Shown: positions 11,408 to 24,600 of the stretch, one piece after another | How positions within the stretch are numbered: position 1 is the first letter of the stretch | How the letters are laid out: each line of letters begins with the position of its first letter | Assembly: GCA_024449915.1 (NCBI GenBank) | Contig: JAMZAV010000310.1 | Location: 558,001-622,000 of the forward strand | Source of the DNA: Sweltsa coloradensis | Taxonomy: Eukaryota > Arthropoda > Insecta > Plecoptera > Chloroperlidae | Direction: 5' to 3' | Length of the DNA: 64,000 nucleotides | The notes under the pieces: generated by a model | Databases searched by the model: none | The model's input: the letters and a program-made list of their open reading frames with translations, nothing else | Told to the model about the DNA's origin: nothing | Position numbers and translations under genes: made by a program

Positions 11408-11551
11408 CTAGGGAAACGCTAAAGTCTCCGGGAACATCCCATTTCCTCCCCTATACCTATGGCTGGATCTAGCCCAGTATGGGGAATGATACCGGGTATT
11501 CAACACATCGCTCACTCACTCGTATATCAACGACTTTGGCGTTTCCCTTAG
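11408..11551. mobile_element. Small TIR element related to the CTAG family
   Basis: ctagggaaacgctaaagtc at the left faces gactttggcgtttcccttag at the right (one indel and one mismatch). The end resembles CTAGGAAAACGCTTAAGTCC of the Helitron-like copies, but here both ends carry it. Confidence 0.6.
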
Positions 11552-12186
11552 TGTACTTTATGGATGGTATTTACAAAAATATTAAATATGTTTTGAAATG
11601 CATAAAACGCAGTTTAGTCTACATCAACTGTGACAATACTACGGAAAATATAGCCAGTACAAAATACGAGTAAAGATTGCAAGGTTTACTCAATCTCCCA
11701 GCGGAATTTGGGGGCACCTTGTACATGCAAAACTCAATACTCTTTGGTCACTGCATAACTGCGTTACAAATATTTTTTCTACTGCCTCCATTGCAACCAA
11801 GTAACATCTAAGAGGCAGTGATTTTTTCAAAAGCAAAACCATTGTTGTTAAAAGAATTCCTACAGATGTTAGGCCTATTTTTCAGTTTATTATTTCTTGT
11901 AGGTTTAAATCGAAATGGATTGTGCTCATTTTGATAACAATTCTAAGTTACCTGGTCACGGATGTCTGTTTAAAATTTCAGCTCAATCTATTTGGCAGAT
12001 CGGCCGTATGAGCCCGGACAAACATACATTTAACATACAGACACAGTCACAACCCCCCGAATCACCCGAACCCACCCGAATCAAGTGGCGTTATAAATCC
12101 TCATTCGCTTCGCTCACTCGTCTACTTAATTGCTATAGCCCTATAACCAATACTGGTACAACCTGCCCTGAATAATATTTATGAGA

Positions 12187-12364
12187 AAGTACGGTATTGT
12201 CCTGAATATAAGCCTACCCTTTGGGCCTTTTTTCAATATTTTAAGTCTTAAAAGTCCCTCACCAGCTTATATATGCATGCTTATGCATGTTTTTTTATAT
12301 TTCAACAAGAAAAGTTAGGGGGTTGGCTTATATTCAGGTTCAGCCTATAAGGGCACAATACGGT
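12187..12364. mobile_element. MITE with TACNGTATTG ends
   Basis: Left tacggtattgtcctgaatat and right rc taccgtattgtgcc; internal tgaatataagcc and ggcttatattcagg are also inverted. About 178 bp, no coding capacity. Confidence 0.6.
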
Positions 12365-12858
12365 AGGTAGTAAATTAATGTCATACAAAAGATACAGAAA
12401 TCAAGATACCTACCCACTTAGGTTTATTTATAGGACTCATGAATTACATTTACATTATGTATACAAATTCTCAACCTAGACACTTAAGTGCATGTTTCTC
12501 ATTTTCATGTTTTAAAAATCAAACTTCCTCCTCCTCCTCCAAATCACGGCTATGTTCCTGATGAAAATAATAATGTTCTTTTTCAGTTTATAGCCAGTGT
12601 TAACACTATTATTATTATTATCATCCCTTTATTGTACCAAGGCCTACATAACCTTCACTAAATTGATGAGTTGACAACTATTATTGTTTTACTAAAGCTT
12701 AACAAAGAGTTCTAGCCTAGTTGCAATGTTAGCCAGATATACAAATGTATAAGACCATTTTTAATTTTTATTATAATTATTGGATGAAAGTTAAATTTAA
12801 TAAATGCATAGGCTAGGCCTATCTAAAATTAAAAGAAAATCATTCAAGCGCTCTCTCC

Positions 12859-15711
12859 CTATTGATCCTCAAAGTACTTCCGCAACATGTCAAGTCCCCG
12901 AAAGCGATGTGATATTTTATTCTTCTCCTCCTTCGGTATCTCTGCGTAAGTCTTGTCGTAGCCGGTGGGCTGGAAGCAAGGGTCCCACCCGAAGTCTCTT
13001 GGCCCGCGTGGACTAACAATGGTTCCCTCAGTCCTTCCTTGAAACAGGAGAACCTCATCATCGGGAGAACCGGCACAGAACGCAAAAGTGCAGAGGGCGT
13101 ACGCAGACTTATCCTCCCAGCCCGCCAGCATGCGGTACAGTCCTTCGGGACCTAGTTTGTCTAGAAACCACTTGATGTATGGACCTAGAAGAGGAAAAAT
13201 ATTTCATAACAGTACGTAACACATCTAGGCCTTCACACACAACAAAATATTGTTAAAAAAAAATATAGCAAACATCTTTGGCCATTAGGGAGAAAGATTC
13301 AGTTCAGATCTTTGATAACCATTCTTCCCAAGATCACCGTGAACTGTTAAATATTACCAGGTATTAGTAGAGTGTCTTGCCTAGATATCTACAAAGAAGA
13401 TATATTTTAAAGATGGGTAACAATGATTCTAAGCCCAACTTAGGACACAATTTTTTATTAAAATTTGGTATTCACATTTTTAGTACAAACTCATGGCAAA
13501 TGCATAGACTATGCAAATCTACCTAATAGCAAAGTGTTTGAAAAGTTTTTTTTGTTTATTTGGATTAAGGGCGCGTCAACCGTTAAATCATAATGCACCA
13601 CTCTAGCCTAGGGGATATGGGGAGGGGCCCATGTTGGTCAGAACCAGCCACGGATAAGGGGAGGAAGGGGGTTTTCTCACGTCGCAGTCGTCATCGTCTT
13701 TGTCGTTCGTTGTCATTGTCATCGTCGTCGGGGAGGTCGTCAAGGGAAGGGGGAGGTGTCCCCTACGACAATTGCCAGAGCTTGCCTCTATTTTTGACGA
13801 ATAATATACTCCCCTCTTACTAGCTGACGTTTGCGACTTGCAAGGTGGACTTTTTCTCTTGAATCGCCTTGTACCATTAGCAGAGCCATGCTCTGGGCCA
13901 ATTCTACCCCGGGCCCAGACGGGGGGTTTGAAAAGGACAAAACGATTTATTTTGTATTTTAGGCCTACCTACCTGGAAGACCTTTCAATGCATTGAAACA
14001 AAGGCAGGTATCTTCAATAATAACTGGGCCTTTCACAATCTTTGCAGCTTCCTTGCACTTATTGATACAGATGTCATCAATTTCACCTTGGAACTCTGGT
14101 AGGTCGACCTTCTTGCTGATTACCTAGAACCAAGGTCAAAATACTATGTTAAACGTTTGACTAAAAGACTAAACCGAACAGCAAAACCCTATTTACCTAT
14201 TAACAATAAAAACATGAACTGAACTGAGCTTGTCTGGCAAGTGGCAATAATATTCCGTACCGCTAGACCTATCTTCCTAATCCTAGTATATTAATGACTT
14301 ATACCGCAAATATGGACAGAGTAAGTTGACTTTGGAGCTGTCATGCTTAGGTGCATTAAAGATTTTCATGTTTCTTGTTGGTTGTAGGTTTTCCTGCTGC
14401 TAATCACGCTCTCTTTCGATGCACAATTGACAGGGGACAATAACGATTATACGAAGATGGTAGGCCTACCGTTACGGGCTTCGATGCACAATAGCCCATG
14501 AAGATAACACATGGGAACAAATGATAAAATATTAAAGCTTAACTACCTAGGATATTTTGTTATGTGTTATTCTGCATATTTTTATTTGTTTTATTTCTCA
14601 TATTATGTATCATAAACAATTAATCAACTAATAAAAACTGTGCACTCTTAACAGGCCGCAGACATATTAATTCTGATTGGTTCCGGTAATGTACGGAACA
14701 AGAACGTTCCGGAAAATTAGAACTTGTTGAAGTTCCGTTGTCGTTTTCTGGTCAATAAGAACGTGAAACTTTATTGAGCATCATGTCATCAGTTAACACT
14801 AGATTAAACTTTCTTCCTGTTATTGTTAACGGGCTATTGTGCATCGACCTTAATCCCAAAGGAATTTTCTGTCTAGTCTACAACGGCCATGACTAAATAT
14901 TCCCCTTGGGCCAATACCGAAAATTAACAATAGTTTGTATTTTGTAACGAGGTGGGTCTACATTCAACAGGTGTCTGGATTTTGTCACTTAGAAGACATA
15001 TCCCTTAAAAATAAGGAAACTAGCCAAACAATACGATCCATTTGAGTGGCTCGCCGATTACTCAAATCACCGCCGTCTGGATGTATGTAAGATACAAATG
15101 AGCTGCTTGTCATGGCTCAACAAATTTGGTCATGACTTTCAGTGAACTTTTCAGTCGGTAAAGAAGTTCATGCCCCCCTTAACTAACACCATCTATGGTT
15201 CAAAGCTGGAACTAGATCTGTGAAACTTCCTTTCCCTACCTGAGTTTGTTGTCATAATTCATGGAAAATAAACAATTCCTTGATATAAAACGTTCCAACT
15301 AAATAAAAATATAATTAACACCTTTATTATTCATTAATTAAAAGCCCGTCCAAAAGTCCCAATCCTAAACCTGAAATAAATCTACTTCCGCCCCCCTTAA
15401 CTAGCCCTATCTAGCGGCAGACCGACAAAGCTCTATGCCTTTTGCATGTCAATCATTTAACATGGGGAATCCGAGCCACGACAAGCAGTATCATTGTATC
15501 TTACATACATCCAGACGGCGGTGACTCAAAGTGTACATTTGAATTTCCTTTCCTGAAAGCAGCTGCAATACTGCCAACTACAGTCATGTTTGTTTGGTTT
15601 TTAACCTACCTCATGTGGAAATGTTGTTCCCAGGATTTGCAAAACTTCTTCAAGTTTCTTAGCGTTTCCTGTCACAAAAACAATAGGTTGAGTCATTCTC
15701 ATAAACCTCAT
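12859..15711 (-). CDS. ITPA: Inosine triphosphate pyrophosphatase (ITPase), 3 coding exons
   Basis: Minus-strand coding exons are 15610-15696 (or from 15711), 13973-14123 and 12859-13184. Donors are GTAGGT for exons 1 and 2; acceptors are TTCTAG and CTTCTAG. The protein is 187 residues from the ATG at 15696; in-frame upstream ATGs at 15702 and 15711 would add 2 or 5 residues, and I cannot decide between them. Human ITPA is 194. Diagnostic strings are [12 protein letters not shown] (N-terminal substrate loop), [56 protein letters not shown] and SHRFRGL. Known function: homodimeric cytosolic Mg-dependent hydrolysis of ITP, dITP and XTP to the monophosphate and pyrophosphate, keeping deaminated purines out of DNA and RNA. 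A candidate poly(A) signal on this strand lies at 12628-12633. Both introns carry repeats. Confidence 0.95.
13615..13926 (+). repeat. CCAGAGCT-family interspersed repeat in ITPA intron 2
   Basis: About 312 bp that aligns end to end with 2022-2346: it begins atatgggga and ends in a GC-rich run reading cccgggcccagac plus a G tract. Inside are ggtcagaaccagcc, a run of tcgtc/tcgtt units, and gccagagcttgcc. A more diverged copy lies on the minus strand at 37880-38160. No transposase, RT or tRNA-like head is visible, so the class is unknown. Confidence 0.75.
14481..14847. mobile_element. MITE-like element with perfect 17-bp inverted ends in ITPA intron 1
   Basis: tcgatgcacaatagccc at 14481-14497 recurs as its exact reverse complement at 14831-14847. 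A partial copy of the same end (tttcgatgcacaatt) lies at about 14416-14430. No coding capacity and no clear target-site duplication; superfamily unknown. Confidence 0.55.
15068..15523. mobile_element. Non-autonomous TIR element with 8-bp target duplication, ITPA intron 1
   Basis: The 456-bp element starts CACCGCCGTCTGGATGTATG and ends with its reverse complement; similarity between the ends extends to about 50 bp. Flanks are actcaaat (15060-15067) and actcaaag (15524-15531), a 7/8 match to an 8-bp duplication as made by hAT-type transposases. It ends 87 bp from the splice donor of ITPA coding exon 1. Confidence 0.7.
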
Positions 15712-16237
15712 TCGATGTTTCGACTGAATTTAACTAAATATAAACTATTATGAAAGAAAAGTGCCGACGACTTTCCACTTGTTCCCAGTGGCACCGTCGT
15801 GAGTAGCGTATTTGTGTTGGTTGGTAACACTTTTGACAATGACAGGGAAAATATAGATTGCCTCAACTGACCTCTATTTAATGGTTGCGTTTGGGTGGCG
15901 CTTACCTGTTTAAAAATATGCAAAAACTACGTCTTAAAAGCGCCTAATTCAAAATTGTATCATTTTATGTTCTGTCCTGTTGCTGTACGACAGCGGGGAC
16001 AGTGATTCACTATTACCGGTATTATTAAATATTAAATAAAAATAATAATTCAGCAAAACAAATACCCCGTACAACATATATATCGAGGAATCAATTTCTA
16101 ACTGCTACCAATTCTACCATCCTACAAAATATATTCAGAATGCTTATAAAATAAACTCATGAAAAGAAAAATCAGTAGCTGTAATGTTTGAAGTTTGAAC
16201 CTCAACGACCAATGCATTTCTTTGAATTATGCATTAT

Positions 16238-16908
16238 TGGATGAGCGAATCGAAGACTTCAATTTCACTGACCCCCCCCCCCCAAAAAAAAAATAATTAG
16301 CTCAGGTGTTTTTGTTTTTTTGTATTTTCGTCTGTTTTTCGCGCTCTACCGTGCAAAAAGGCATATAGATCTTGATGAAAATTTGAGTGGACCTTCGAAA
16401 TCTCTGAAGACTCGTCACGTTTTTGGGTACAATCGATCAAATATTTCTTATGATATCGTACTTTTATGATTTTTTTCGATTTTTAATGATATTTTCGTGA
16501 TATTTGGCAAACGGCTACTCCGATCTTGATGAAACTATATGGGGACGTTTAAAATCACTGAAATTATGTTATGAGAGACATTTGAAGAAATATTTCAATA
16601 TAATGTTCATTTTTATTTATTTTAATTGTACTTTTACGATTTCCCCCCGGTTTTTAATACGATATTTTCGTGATATTTGGGCCGATTTTGACCAAACGAG
16701 TGGGGCTACAACGTTCATATTTTACATTGACATAGTGCCTTTTGAAAGAAAAAGTTGAAAAAGTTGCTCAAAATTCATAGAAATAAAGGTTTTAATATAA
16801 GCTTTTCACAGGTATATAATTAACAAGTAATGAGATCATTGGACAGAAATATTCAAAAAAAGTTCGCCCATCAACGCGACTGGAAAAAGCGTTCGCGAAG
16901 CGGCCTAG
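16238..16908 (-). mobile_element. Helitron-like element, ~670-bp copy
   Basis: Begins tggatgagcgaatcgaagac, ends gcgttcgcgaagcggcCTAG followed by T. Internal units marked by aacggctactccgatcttg and gatattttcgtgatatttgg repeat about every 180 bp. The sequence near 16272 is a 13-bp C run. Confidence 0.65.
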
Positions 16909-17539
16909 TAATTCAAATTGAAACGAAAATAATGACTACTATTTTAGTATTTTTCAGTATTGAATTTTGGCTTGAAACAACCCCCCGGCGGCCCCCTTCA
17001 CACACATACATAACAAATTTCGGAATCATGTAGGCTAGAAGGTGAAATAACACAAAACATGCCCTCTTATATCCTTGTACACTAGCAGTAAGTTCTCGTT
17101 AGTTTTGGTTTTTAGTGTGGCTCGTTGGCCTTGTGGATAGCTTACCTGCTTCCTATGTAGAAGGTTCAGGGTTCGATTCCTGCTTAAGAGAGAAGTTTTC
17201 TAACTTCTGATTTGGACTTAAGTCCATCAGCTGTTATTGTCTTGTCTTAGGAATTTGTAAACGGTGACTTTTGAGCCGTCCTAACAACGAGGCACATAAT
17301 AAATTTAAGGGCGTTGATCCGTGGGTGTTCGCACTGTCCATACCACTGATTGCTATATTTCCTATTAAAAAATATCGATCTTTGATTGCGTCGGGGCCTA
17401 CAGGGTTGGCTTGGTCGCTTTACTGTCCCTCACAGAAAATCAGTTATATGACTGAGTGGGTAGACTCAGAATACGTTTTTTTTTTGGTTATTTCCAAATG
17501 TATGCCATTTTATAATTTTCTCGATAAATGTACTGGTAC
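16909..17539. other. Intergenic with a tRNA-like SINE head
   Basis: 17122-17193 (+) has an A-box-like TGGCCTTGTGG and a perfect B box GGGTTCGATTCC 46 nt later, typical of a tRNA-derived SINE. No convincing cloverleaf, so it is not called a tRNA gene. Confidence 0.5.
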
Positions 17540-17981
17540 CAGTGGCGTAGGAACCGGGGTGAGGGGGGGCAGAGGGGAGGGGGGCAAAACTTACGTGGTT
17601 TAAATATTAATCCCAGAATGTATGTAGTAAATATGCACTTACAGTTATACAATTCGACAGTCACCTTGGTAAAACGAATATGTTTGCCTGTATGCTTCGT
17701 CATTATATAAAACATTAGGTTGAAATTTACTAAAATGGGCCACTTCACGTTCATTTATTGTTTTTAGATCGCAGATAGTTACAGTAAAACATCGTTTACA
17801 GAGTCCAAAAGCAGTTAAAACATGACGAAATAACTGTAATATGGTAAAAAAAAAAAAAATCGCCTTAGGCGAAAGAGCCTCCGGCGGCTGGGGCGTTGCC
17901 CCAGACCCCAGCTGCCGCTAACAAAATCTTCTAATAGATTTGCCCCCGCCCCCCAACTTTCAAAACGTTCCTACGCACCCG
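17540..17981. mobile_element. hAT-type MITE with perfect 8-bp target duplication
   Basis: Starts CAGTGGCGTAGGAAC, ends gttcctacgcacccg. Flanked by actggtac at 17532-17539 and 17982-17989. Contains G runs near the left end and the hairpin motif ctggggcgttgccccag at about 17888. The CAGTGGCG end plus 8-bp duplication place it in the hAT superfamily. Confidence 0.85.
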
Positions 17982-17989
17982 ACTGGTAC

Positions 17990-20900
17990 GGTAGCCGGTA
18001 GCACTCCGCTTTGCAGTAGCAGTATGAAACACGTCGAAATTCCCTTAGTGCAGCAGCAGCCACATAGTGGCTGTGTTTGAGGCACTACAATCACAGCATA
18101 TGAACTCATGGTAAGGCTCTGCATTGCATAACTATGTGGATCATCATCGGCATACAAGAGAATGTTGGTTCAACCCTGGTCGGCGTAATTTTTACTGATG
18201 GACTTCAGTAAAAAGCAAATGATAATATAGGGATCGAGTCTTAGTAAATAGCACCTACTTTTCTCACAGCATAATAATTGACAGTATGTTTCTATAGTCA
18301 ACTGAAGAGTGGCACACATTATTTCTTAAAACAATACAAAAGTACCTAGTATTTAAATTAGATCTCTTTAGCAAAGTTGGGTCGGGACTTAACTTCATGT
18401 ATATAAGAAAGCTTGATCAATATTTTCCTGAAAGAATGCTCAACAAGCAACAACAATGTGATCGGTATATAATAGACCTACTTACAGAGTCACAGCGTTA
18501 AGTATTGTCTGGTCTACAAGATACATATATTTTGTAGCCTGTATTGTATGAGCACAGAGCTTTCAAATTCATTCTGCTTTAAATTTCATTAATCGAATCT
18601 GAAAGTTTGTTTTTTGTGTGCTCTTTACGTTGGTAGCATAGTTTTTTGTTGGATGACAATGCTTGTATATCCAGAAAGAATAAATGCAAATTACATACTA
18701 CCCATACTTATATTCCTCTCAACCATTAAAAATAATCTAGATTCCAGTGGGTATCGTAAACAAACCTATTTCTAAATTTCATTAACTGGTATCCGTAGGT
18801 GTAATTGATTTTTTGAATATCAAGCAAGAAATTTTAAAAAATCCATCTCGGCGGGGTATCGAACCCCGATTTCGAAATTGCCGGTCGAACTCGATACCAC
18901 TCCAAGATGATTTTCATACAAACTTTACAAACTTAAAAGTGTATACTAGTATCCTTGCTTAAGACTGTTGGCGGCTGAGCTCAAGAAAACAAGGTTTTTA
19001 CACAGAACGCAGAGGTGTAGTCGGAATCACTTGGAAGCTCTATCGTTTGTCTTATCGGGTTGAGGTTTGCACCAAAATATCAAGTAAGAATGTAAGAATT
19101 GCGCTATTGGAGCACATTTTCACTAAACAAAATTGCTCACTTTTGTTATTAAATATTAACAGACAAATCAAACCGTCTTAAGTATTCTATAACTTCTATT
19201 GCATCTTGTTATGTACTGTTTTTTTTTTTTTTTTAAACAGATGTCATTATAGATTGTCAATAATATTACCTCTCAACATCAGCGTGATATGAGACGTCAT
19301 CATTTTACTCTTCTACTCCTCATTTCATTAATTTCACTATCAATAGTGGTGCACCTTAAATTCATTTTGGATTCAAAATTATCAAAATGTTTAAAAACAT
19401 TTTGATGAATAATCGAATACAAAGTATTTTGATGTGTGAGTTTCAACAGTTATTACCAACAAATATAACACCAAATGCAAAAATGATATCTAACTTAAAA
19501 TCTATTGTGAAATTGATCTGACCACAACTCATAAATAGATGCAGCCAATTTACCTTTAGGATTTTGTTGAAGAGGAAGTATACCTTGGAGGTGGTGGAGG
19601 GAAGATTAGGAACGAGCTGTTTATTGGAATTTTCTGGTTGTCGGCATGATTCGGAGACTAGATCGATTGGTTGTTGATCATTTTGGAATAATGGCATCGA
19701 TCTGTATAATACTGTTTATCAAACAGCATCCCTAGTTGTTGGTAGGTAATAGGTATACTTTTTTCAATTATTTAATTTTCATTCAATGACATATTTCAAT
19801 TTGGTTACTTTGATACCAAGTCTTGTTGCTACAAGGAATGCTACTCGTTATACTTCCCAGTGCGCAAGGATACGGTTCCAACTTTTGACCAATTACCTGC
19901 TCTTTTTCAAGTGTAATAGTATTGTATAACAAATGACCCAGCAAGCTGTGAAGCAAAGTCTGTTAGCAAGTTCCATCATGACAAGCAACAGTAAGATGTG
20001 CTAACTGGGTAACTCTGGTATTGTGTGCGGCAGGTACAAAAATTGCCAGGTTACGTTCATAGTTTCAAGAAATGGATATTGAAATAGTGTACCCAAAATT
20101 TAAGTGAATTTGTGGCTAAATTACTAATATATCTTATGCTTTCCCTTTCAGCAACTGCCAAAGGTACCTACAAGGCTCAAGAGAAAATACATACCGACAC
20201 TAGCCCTTAATAAGGGAATTGCTTTGCTGACCATCTCTATATGACAAGTGAACAATAAGAAGTATTCTAACTGCTAGGTAAGTCCAGATTATCATTTCAA
20301 TTTCATAATTTTCTCTTACATGCCACTCAATAAATGAATGGAGTTGGAACATATTCTAGTAAATTTCAAATTATACCTGGATCTACCACTTCATTAGGAC
20401 CAACCAGTGACGTATCTAGGGAGGAAGGGGACTCGGGACCCCCAAAATCCCAGCTTAAATATTATATGTATTCTTCAAATCATCTAAGTTAACACAAAAA
20501 ATTAAATTTGATTATTACATTTTCTTTTTTTTCGTTTAGCAAAGCCCCTTAACTTCTTCTAAAACACATAAAAAGTTAAAAGTTAACTATGCGCATTACT
20601 GAAGTAACTGAACATGACACATATAATGAAATACAGTACCCGGTATGTAATACAGTACGACTTCAATAACGTATAGGCCTACCAGACAACATTATTTGAT
20701 TATGTGCCAATTTTAAACACGTGTATCGGACTGGGAGATTTAAATTATTTTTTTGTGTTTATGCAGCATATATCAAATGGCAGCAATGCTATATTTAAGT
20801 AGTACAGTAGCAGATAAATTAACAGGGTAGTTAGCCTAAAAAATAAAAATTATATGCCTCACAAGTTAACATGGACAGCATGGAAAAACCTTGCATAATA

Positions 20901-21240
20901 AATACAGTACTAATAATTGTAAATATGCCCATTAACATTTCATACAGCTGCTTATCTAATTTCACCCATGTGCAACAGTAAGCTACTTGGAATTTTGTAA
21001 TCGTTTTAACACCATAGAGATTAACACCTCACAATTTATTTTTATATCTATTAATACTTGCCTGCACTTCATTCACGGCTTTGGACCTTTGCATTGCCTT
21101 GCACATGCACAGTACAGAAGGAAGACCTACTCTAGACCAAAACTATGGATTACTTTACTTAGGAGAATGACAATTAAAAATACAGGGTACAAGAAGGTAA
21201 TGCATGTGAAAAAGTCAAATACTAATTAGGAAATATTGGT
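17990..21240. other. Intergenic, low feature density
   Basis: Contains the tRNA-like 18841-18912 (-), a diverged dispersed repeat at 18957-19240 that recurs inverted at 23060-23320, and an isolated hAT-like end (cagtgacgta at 20404) with no partner found. No gene. The prohibitin 3' UTR begins around 21250. Confidence 0.5.
18843..18910 (-). repeat. tRNA-like sequence (pseudo-tRNA or SINE head)
   Basis: On the minus strand: acceptor-like ends catcttg/cgagatg, a perfect T stem cggggTTCGATAccccg with a T loop, and an anticodon-like stem ttcga/tcgaa with an enlarged loop. The D arm is abnormal, so I do not call a functional tRNA. Confidence 0.45.
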
Positions 21241-21684
21241 GAATTATGGAGAAAATGCACCAAACATTTATTGTTTTAGTCATTCATTAAGCATCTTAGC
21301 TTCATGTATTTGCCAGTAACATACTGTTGTTCAACACAATTTTCCACATCTAATACATGAGCACATATTCTACCAGAGGTAATTTGTCCACGGACAAATA
21401 CAAAGGAATAATCTACAAGAAGAAAGGCAATAGTGTAAATTTAGTGCTTTAACTTATAATAATTTCACCTTGAAATGCATATGGCTTCACAATATTTTCC
21501 AATATCTAGGGTTAGCAATCACCACCCGCATTCTACATATTATTTTATGTACAGTTCATCGGATTAGCATTCACAACGTTGGTATAATTTTTTCGTTTGT
21601 AAACCTACTTGTGGCAGAGGATACAACTATCCGTCAGGCCCACAGACATTTACGAGGAGGTTATAGGTTGTGAGAGTAGGAGAT

Positions 21685-24600
21685 CTACTGCGTAGGCAAG
21701 TTGAGGAGAATATTTTGGCCAGCGGGGAGGTACATCACTTGTCGGGATCTTGACAGCTGGTATGCAATGTCTTCCGCAGCCTCAATCCGCCTGAGCTCCA
21801 CCAAACCCTCACCGGCATCTCCGAAAGACTTCGCTAAGAGGATAGCGGCTTGGGCATCACCCTCTGCTGAAATGACGGCTGCCTTCTTCTGCTGCTCAGC
21901 CTAAAGAAATAATTATACATTATTTAGCAGGCGTGTTATAGTAGGGCCTATACCGAATGATAATATTAATATGTTAAGTTAATCTGTATTGTGGGACAAA
22001 TTGATTTTAAGTTTTAACCTTGATTGACAAGCGAGTTTTAGTTTTTTTAGTTTAAAAAAAAAAAAATTAGGTGGGCGGAGGCCTAGGTTTTACAACAAAA
22101 ATTGTAATTTTGTACTTACGACCTGCCGAAGAGTAATTAACAATGGTTTTATTATCACACTCGCATTGAATGACCCAGCACATCCACCATGTGTAACAGA
22201 CAAGATGCCTTAATATAGCCTGGGACCCGGCACCTCCACCAAAATTACGCTTTTTAAGAAAATTTTCGGCCTAATTTGTTAGCCTGTGTTTGTGTAGGCT
22301 CCGAAAGTGATAAAATAACAATTTGTATCACGTTTACACGTTTATATAAAACTCTAAACGTTTAAACTCTACATGCGCGTTTAAACGACCCATCCCTAGA
22401 GGATAGGAAAGGAAATATGAACCAATTTCTTTCCAAAGACTACTCTCTATTTAGGTAGGGGGCCTACTCTCAAGAGTGATTGTAAGACACAAATAGCAAA
22501 AAGTGGTGGTGGTGGTGGGGGAATGTTGTTGACTTGCCTCATTGAGTTGATTGACAATCATACCATACTATCTCAGAGGCGGTTTCCGTTAAGCTGGCAC
22601 TGGCCGAAGGATTGCAACACTTGACCAACAAATTGGCAAAAACATGATAAAATAAGATTCTCAAATAGTTTCTGACAGAGTGTTTTTGATTTAAATCAAA
22701 ATAAATGAAGCTCCCACTTTAACAGAATTATTTTTCTTTTTTGCCTAAAGAGTACTTACTTCATTTGAATCTAGGCCTACAAGCACAAGAGGCAAGAGGT
22801 GACAATGTAAAGGTTTTCTGAAAAACATGATCTTAAGTGCTTGTAGCCTTGTGGACGGATGGAAATCAAGCTCGGCCAACTTTTTTGACAATGTTAAATG
22901 CCCATTTAAAAATACGCTTGATCGTCAAATCCACCTAATTTCACATGCAGTCTGAACCGCTTTTTGACCTTTAATGTTCATCCAAAAAATCTGCATTTTT
23001 GGGAGGCTGTTCACAAAGGATGAACATGTGTCTCTAATCAAAGCTGATTTGGAAATTTCAAATAATTGTCTCTTATACAAAATTGGGAAATTACTAGAAA
23101 TTACCTGTTTGGTGGCATATTTACGGTCATAAGAAAGGTGAGCAGTATTTGGAAAATTGTCTTGATACCATCTATTCCATATTCTTAATTAACAATTTGG
23201 TACAAACCACAACCCGATAGAACAAAATGATGGAGCTTCCAAGTGATCCAGACTTTACCTCTGCGTTCTGCGTCAAAGCCAGGTTTTCTCGAGCTTAGCT
23301 AACAGTCTTAAATGCTTGTGGATAGATGTAAAGTATTTTAATTGCATGACAATTGACAACTTGACAGCACTCTTTCCCCCACTACTAACCATCCCTTAAT
23401 CAACTACCTAATAGTGTTACCCAGTTTAATTCAACTACCAACTTAAATTTCCTTTAGTCCTATCCATCTGTCTTGTCACCATGTGAAATCTTATTATTTA
23501 CCACAATTCAGAAATTCCATTCATTCAGACGTATAATGCAACTACAATTCAGAGATCAAAATGTACCCGTCCTGATGGTCTAGTGGTTAAGACGCCTGTC
23601 AGGGATGCGGGAGATCCGTGGTTCGATTCCCGGTTGGGGCGGACTTTTTTAATTTCTGAATTGTAGTAAATAACAACAATTACACCTACGGGAGTGTTTC
23701 CCGACTAACCAAATCGAGAAATAAACCCTCGCTCATACCTGCGTAAAGGTAATGACATTATAATTTATTAATGTTTGGTGGTCAGTTCAAAGGCAGCAGA
23801 TATTCGTTGCAGTACTGTTCCATCCATTCAGATGGATAATGCAACTACAATTCAGAGATCAAAGTGTACCCGTCCTGATTGTCTAGTGGTTAAGACGCCT
23901 GTCTGGAATGTGGGAGATCCGTGGTTCGATTCTCGGTTGGGCCGGACTTTTTTAATTTCTGAATTGTAGTAAATAATAACAATTACACCTACAGGAGTGT
24001 TTCTCGACTAACCAAATCGAGAAATGTGAAACCTTGATTTTATAGTAGGCCTACCCTAGGTAGGCAACTATGATGCTATTATTATTAATTATTATGTATA
24101 ATTCACAGTTTACACAGAAATTAGTTCGTTAGTTAATGTTGTTTTAGGGCACTCAACAGTAGTGCCCAATCCAATTGTATTGGAATCTTCCAAATTTTCT
24201 TTTTTCATAATTGTGGATTACCACCATGTTTTCTTCTTTCCAATGGGAGGAACGTAAGGGAAGACGAGGGGGGTTAATGGGAAGGAGTGAGAATGTTGGA
24301 TAGGATGGGTTAAACTGGGTGGGAACGGAGGAGTGCTCGTTGCAGAGAGGGCCGGCAAGTATGGAGATGAAAAAAGTGAAAGAAGAAAATAAATACTATG
24401 AGTAAGGCTGTGTGAATGAAGAAAGGTGTGATAAAAAATGCGCGAGAGCTCTCTTTGCAACACGTACCCCAACCGGCCAGAGCTCGCCCTTAGTTTAGGG
24501 GAATACACTACTCCCCTACTCACAGGCCAAACCACGGGAAGGTAGCGAGTTGGACTTTGAAGGCCCTACACAGAAATTAAAAAAAGTGTCTCAACTAGTG

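Larger units (their letters stand above)
11163..12858. other. Intergenic between cuticle gene and ITPA
   Basis: Holds two small TIR elements (11408-11551 and 12187-12364). The part below 12859 should include the ITPA 3' UTR. No other gene signal. Confidence 0.5.

Noticed and set aside
19600..19735. Element ending in catcccta at about 19735
   Set aside because: The end resembles the outer hAT element of the 25-kb nest, but no left end or matching 8-bp flank was found.
20404..20700. Another CAGTGRCGTA hAT element
   Set aside because: Only the left end is visible; no matching right end or target duplication found.
23571..23641. tRNA gene candidate
   Set aside because: A and B boxes are good but T-stem pairing fails and the sequence is repeated with a common tail, so SINE rather than tRNA gene.
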